Source of the DNA: Pseudoalteromonas rubra
GTDB lineage: Bacteria > Pseudomonadota > Gammaproteobacteria > Enterobacterales > Alteromonadaceae
DNA length: 64,000 bases
Assembly: GCF_005886805.2 (NCBI RefSeq)
Contig: NZ_CP045429.1
Span: forward strand, 62,001 to 126,000
Reading direction: 5' to 3'
The notes below the pieces were generated by a model, which ran no database searches, had not been told where the DNA came from, and saw nothing but the letters and a program-made list of their open reading frames with translations. Positions within the stretch are counted from its first letter, which is position 1. Each line of letters begins with the position of its first letter. The position numbers and the translations under genes were made by a program. Below are positions 63,001 through 64,000 of this stretch, one piece after another.

Positions 63001-63406
63001 GTGGGTGAGTGAGGTAGTTGAGCCCTATCGCTTTTTTATTTTCTTCGAGCGGATATATCATTTGCAGCACCATGTCTGGCGCGGCGCCAACATTGCGGAG
63101 CACTTTGCTGGTCTCAAAGAGCGGCGCTGCAAAGCGTTCAAACTGCTTTTGATCGGGGTGTTCTTGAGGTGCCAGTGCAATGGCCAAACCCCGTACCAGT
63201 TGAATATTGGCGGCCAGTGTTCCTTCTAGTTGAGTCCGATAGACATTGAGCTCTTCAAATGTGCGGTTTTTTTCGACTTCGATCAGGCGACGTTCGTTCA
63301 CCCCATCTATGTACCAGCCAGCTGCCAGGATCACCAATAGTAATCCCCCCACCATAAAACGGGTTAAAAAAGCTTTCCTTGACGACAGCACGTGTATGGT
63401 CTGCAT
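60080..63406 (-). CDS. CHASE-PAS-GAF hybrid sensor histidine kinase
   Basis: 1108 residues. TM1 about 13-30; periplasmic CHASE domain about 35-250 (LVRGLAIALAPQEHPDQ, VLTGPLELVQGG); TM2 about 262-285; PAS about 300-415; GAF about 430-585; HisKA with H616 (SHEIRTPMNG); HATPase with QILNNLISNAVKF, DTGIGIS and GGTGLGLTI; a degenerate receiver-like stretch about 845-945; REC with D1028 (ILMDCQMPEMDG). It senses an outside signal and relays phosphate to its own receiver. No response regulator is adjacent, so its partner is unknown. The start is 237 bp from the divergent acylase gene. Confidence 0.9.
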   Translation of the reverse strand: MQTIHVLSSRKAFLTRFMVGGLLLVILAAGWYIDGVNERRLIEVEKNRTFEELNVYRTQLEGTLAANIQLVRGLAIALAPQEHPDQKQFERFAAPLFETSKVLRNVGAAPDMVLQMIYPLEENKKAIGLNYLTHPQQKKDAIKARDSRTIVLTGPLELVQGGVALIARIPVYVDNDTFWGLLSVVIDMPKLYEQVSLNNLESDYLIAIQGRNGLGDSGEYFYGSPTIQEHNPLAFTIHVPSGSWVLYAAPRYGWKASSAALWPFRLALLTIVLFFLFAFSFYTRLLSELKSKTSALTNMGSLAQVGAWSVDLASHQITLSEVTRQIFAISPYYQPTWMSSTEFFKEGPHRKKFQDYMNQAIKHGRPFEDEFIVQPQKGLECWVLIKAQAKQENGWTLQVFGSVQNINDRKLMAIEHEKVARNNELLAQLSTHEAILNNHTERAQELCTDAVCQAARASRASIWLLSEDHAQLYPTCFSNTRRDSLQHFPPWRKATLPGLFSAVLSKQLIEASTATKHPITRPLADQYLEPFEVEAMLIIPILHRGAVCGILCTEYGDPYPDWTDSDRRFVQAIAAMLASLFSGQQQQQAKRKAIIEKELAEQSAKIKADFLASMSHEIRTPMNGIIGMLEILGNSQLTDTQQRNLALAQSSAESLLTIINDILDFSKIEAGKLNIEQIECDLIQIISDCFAAFAPRANDQQTELFIDSRNMQYQYAKTDPHRLKQILNNLISNAVKFTEGGKVTLTCYTERTSEQSRLWCSVEDTGIGISKQQLSKIFDSFTQADPSTTRKFGGTGLGLTIARQLCELMGGALNAYSKPNIGSTFTFYVALEEPQPIRALDTNNDSLYVIDSHSPSDLAARHMLDAWHIPTEHFESVAQMLAAYDADTSHKPALIIATEVLSTTPESDLKNLLKHIKAKQLSYALLCHTMQETQAWPQFSANNLLLCPLTPANALSLVKRKEPLAANTTEDVCLDVDILLVEDNKINQTVATTLLEKLGAHVTCAHNGLAAIKHLKVREEAYAIILMDCQMPEMDGYTATKEIRAGVAGEQHQQTPIIALTANAMEGDEEKCLAAGMDAYLSKPINFAALSKMLQRWVDETKACRVTH

Positions 63407-63643
63407 GTGAACGTGAAAAAGTATCCTTGAATCATTTAACTATAGTTGTCTGTGTGAAAACTCGCCAAGACTCGGACGAATTTATGATGGAAAACCTTCC
63501 GCTTGCTAACCTTTGATACCTATCTGGCCGTCTTTGTTATTGATTAGACTTCGCGGGGTTAGATGTCACTGACATGTAATGCAATCGAGCTTAATTAACG
63601 CTAAGCTGGCTAAGGTCATTAATCAATCAAGTGAGGGAAAAAT

Positions 63644-64000
63644 ATGCTGATTTGGCTGAAACGCGGGATTGCGGTGCTGGTGTTACTCGCACTGGCTGCC
63701 AGTGCAGTGGTATATGGCATTTTATCACTGAGTTTGCCCGCGCTCGATGGGCAGGGTCAGTCGACGGCGTTGAGTGCAGAAGTGACACTGGAGCGGGATG
63801 CGATTGGTCAGGCGGTGATCACCGCGCAGAACCGGCAGGACGCTGCTTTCGCGCTCGGCTTTGCGCATGGTCAGGATCGTTTCTTCCAGATGGACTTGTT
63901 GCGCCGTAATGCGGCCGGTGAATTGAGTGAATTATTTGGTGAAGCAGCCCTTGGACTGGACAAGCGGTTGCGGTTTCATCGCTTTCGTGCCCTGAGCCAG
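63644..64000 (+). CDS. Penicillin-acylase (Ntn hydrolase) family protein, 5' part
   Basis: Cut by the window end after 119 codons. ATG 63644 follows GTGAGGGA. N-terminal hydrophobic segment (IAVLVLLALAASAVVYGILSL) then VTLERDAIGQAVITAQNRQDAAFALGFAHGQDRFFQMDLLRRNAAGELSELFG. The GFAHGQDR and MDLLRR...GELSE pattern is the alpha-subunit start of penicillin amidase/acyl-homoserine-lactone acylases. The catalytic Ser lies beyond the window. Another open frame at 63631 is a shadow of this one. Confidence 0.85.
   Translation, partial: MLIWLKRGIAVLVLLALAASAVVYGILSLSLPALDGQGQSTALSAEVTLERDAIGQAVITAQNRQDAAFALGFAHGQDRFFQMDLLRRNAAGELSELFGEAALGLDKRLRFHRFRALSQ

Noticed and set aside
63631..63909. 92-codon frame at the right edge
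   Set aside because: It is an out-of-frame shadow of the penicillin-acylase family gene starting at 63644, which has the signal sequence and family motifs.

Overview
The window looks like chromosomal DNA from a marine gammaproteobacterium of the Alteromonadales, most likely Pseudoalteromonas. This is inferred from the FolE/FolX/FolM cluster, the short ammonia-dependent NadE, the YceH, YggN and YqaA proteins, the large GlyGly-CTERM subtilase and the Rhs-type transposase neighbourhood. It divides into an accessory left part (1 to about 37.7 kb) and an ordinary chromosomal right part (about 37.8 to 64 kb).

The left part is a polymorphic-toxin locus. A giant SpvB/TcdB-like Rhs protein (2-10756, 5' end outside the window) carries a PD-(D/E)XK-like C-terminal tip and is followed by an immunity gene. 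Downstream lie a tipless Rhs scrap (12283-12536) and three orphan Rhs tip cassettes (13846-15672, 27329-28528, 29347-32397). Each cassette keeps a different length of nearly identical Rhs core DNA, then has its own tip and its own immunity gene. The tips are a metzincin-like zinc protease with a signal-peptide immunity protein, a PD-(D/E)XK nuclease with a cytoplasmic immunity protein, and an unrecognised domain with a lipoprotein immunity protein. Further right are four small orphan genes (35531-37705). One is homologous to the first immunity protein, one is a lipoprotein and one is a two-helix membrane protein.

The cassettes and most of the orphan genes sit between copies of a REP-like palindromic repeat family. 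The usual boundaries are an element right end (GTGGGTGTCYCTGAAAAC) just upstream and an element left end (GTTACAWGGAC) just downstream. Two full elements of the family encode near-identical HUH/Y1 REP-associated transposases (12640-13611 and 33440-34411). Short non-autonomous copies and truncated copies are scattered between. This array of toxin/immunity cassettes bounded by REP/RAYT elements is the most unusual thing in the window.

The array is interrupted at 16.4-27.3 kb by an island: a divergent pair of unknown genes, an IS21-like istA-istB pair overlapping an unknown gene and a tyrosine recombinase, an autoregulated-looking Fic protein, a DUF4365 protein, and a GHKL-ATPase/PD-(D/E)XK fusion. 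The last two look like defence genes.

The right part holds a Tat-exported FAD oxidase, an ABC exporter, speD-speE (spermidine), two tRNA-Ser genes, a lipid-kinase-like gene, a divergent EamA/MocR pair, cytochrome c', a large secreted S8 protease, a thioredoxin-like lipoprotein coupled to a DUF2721 protein, folM-folE-folX (tetrahydromonapterin), nadE, yceH, a CHASE hybrid histidine kinase and the start of a penicillin-acylase family gene.
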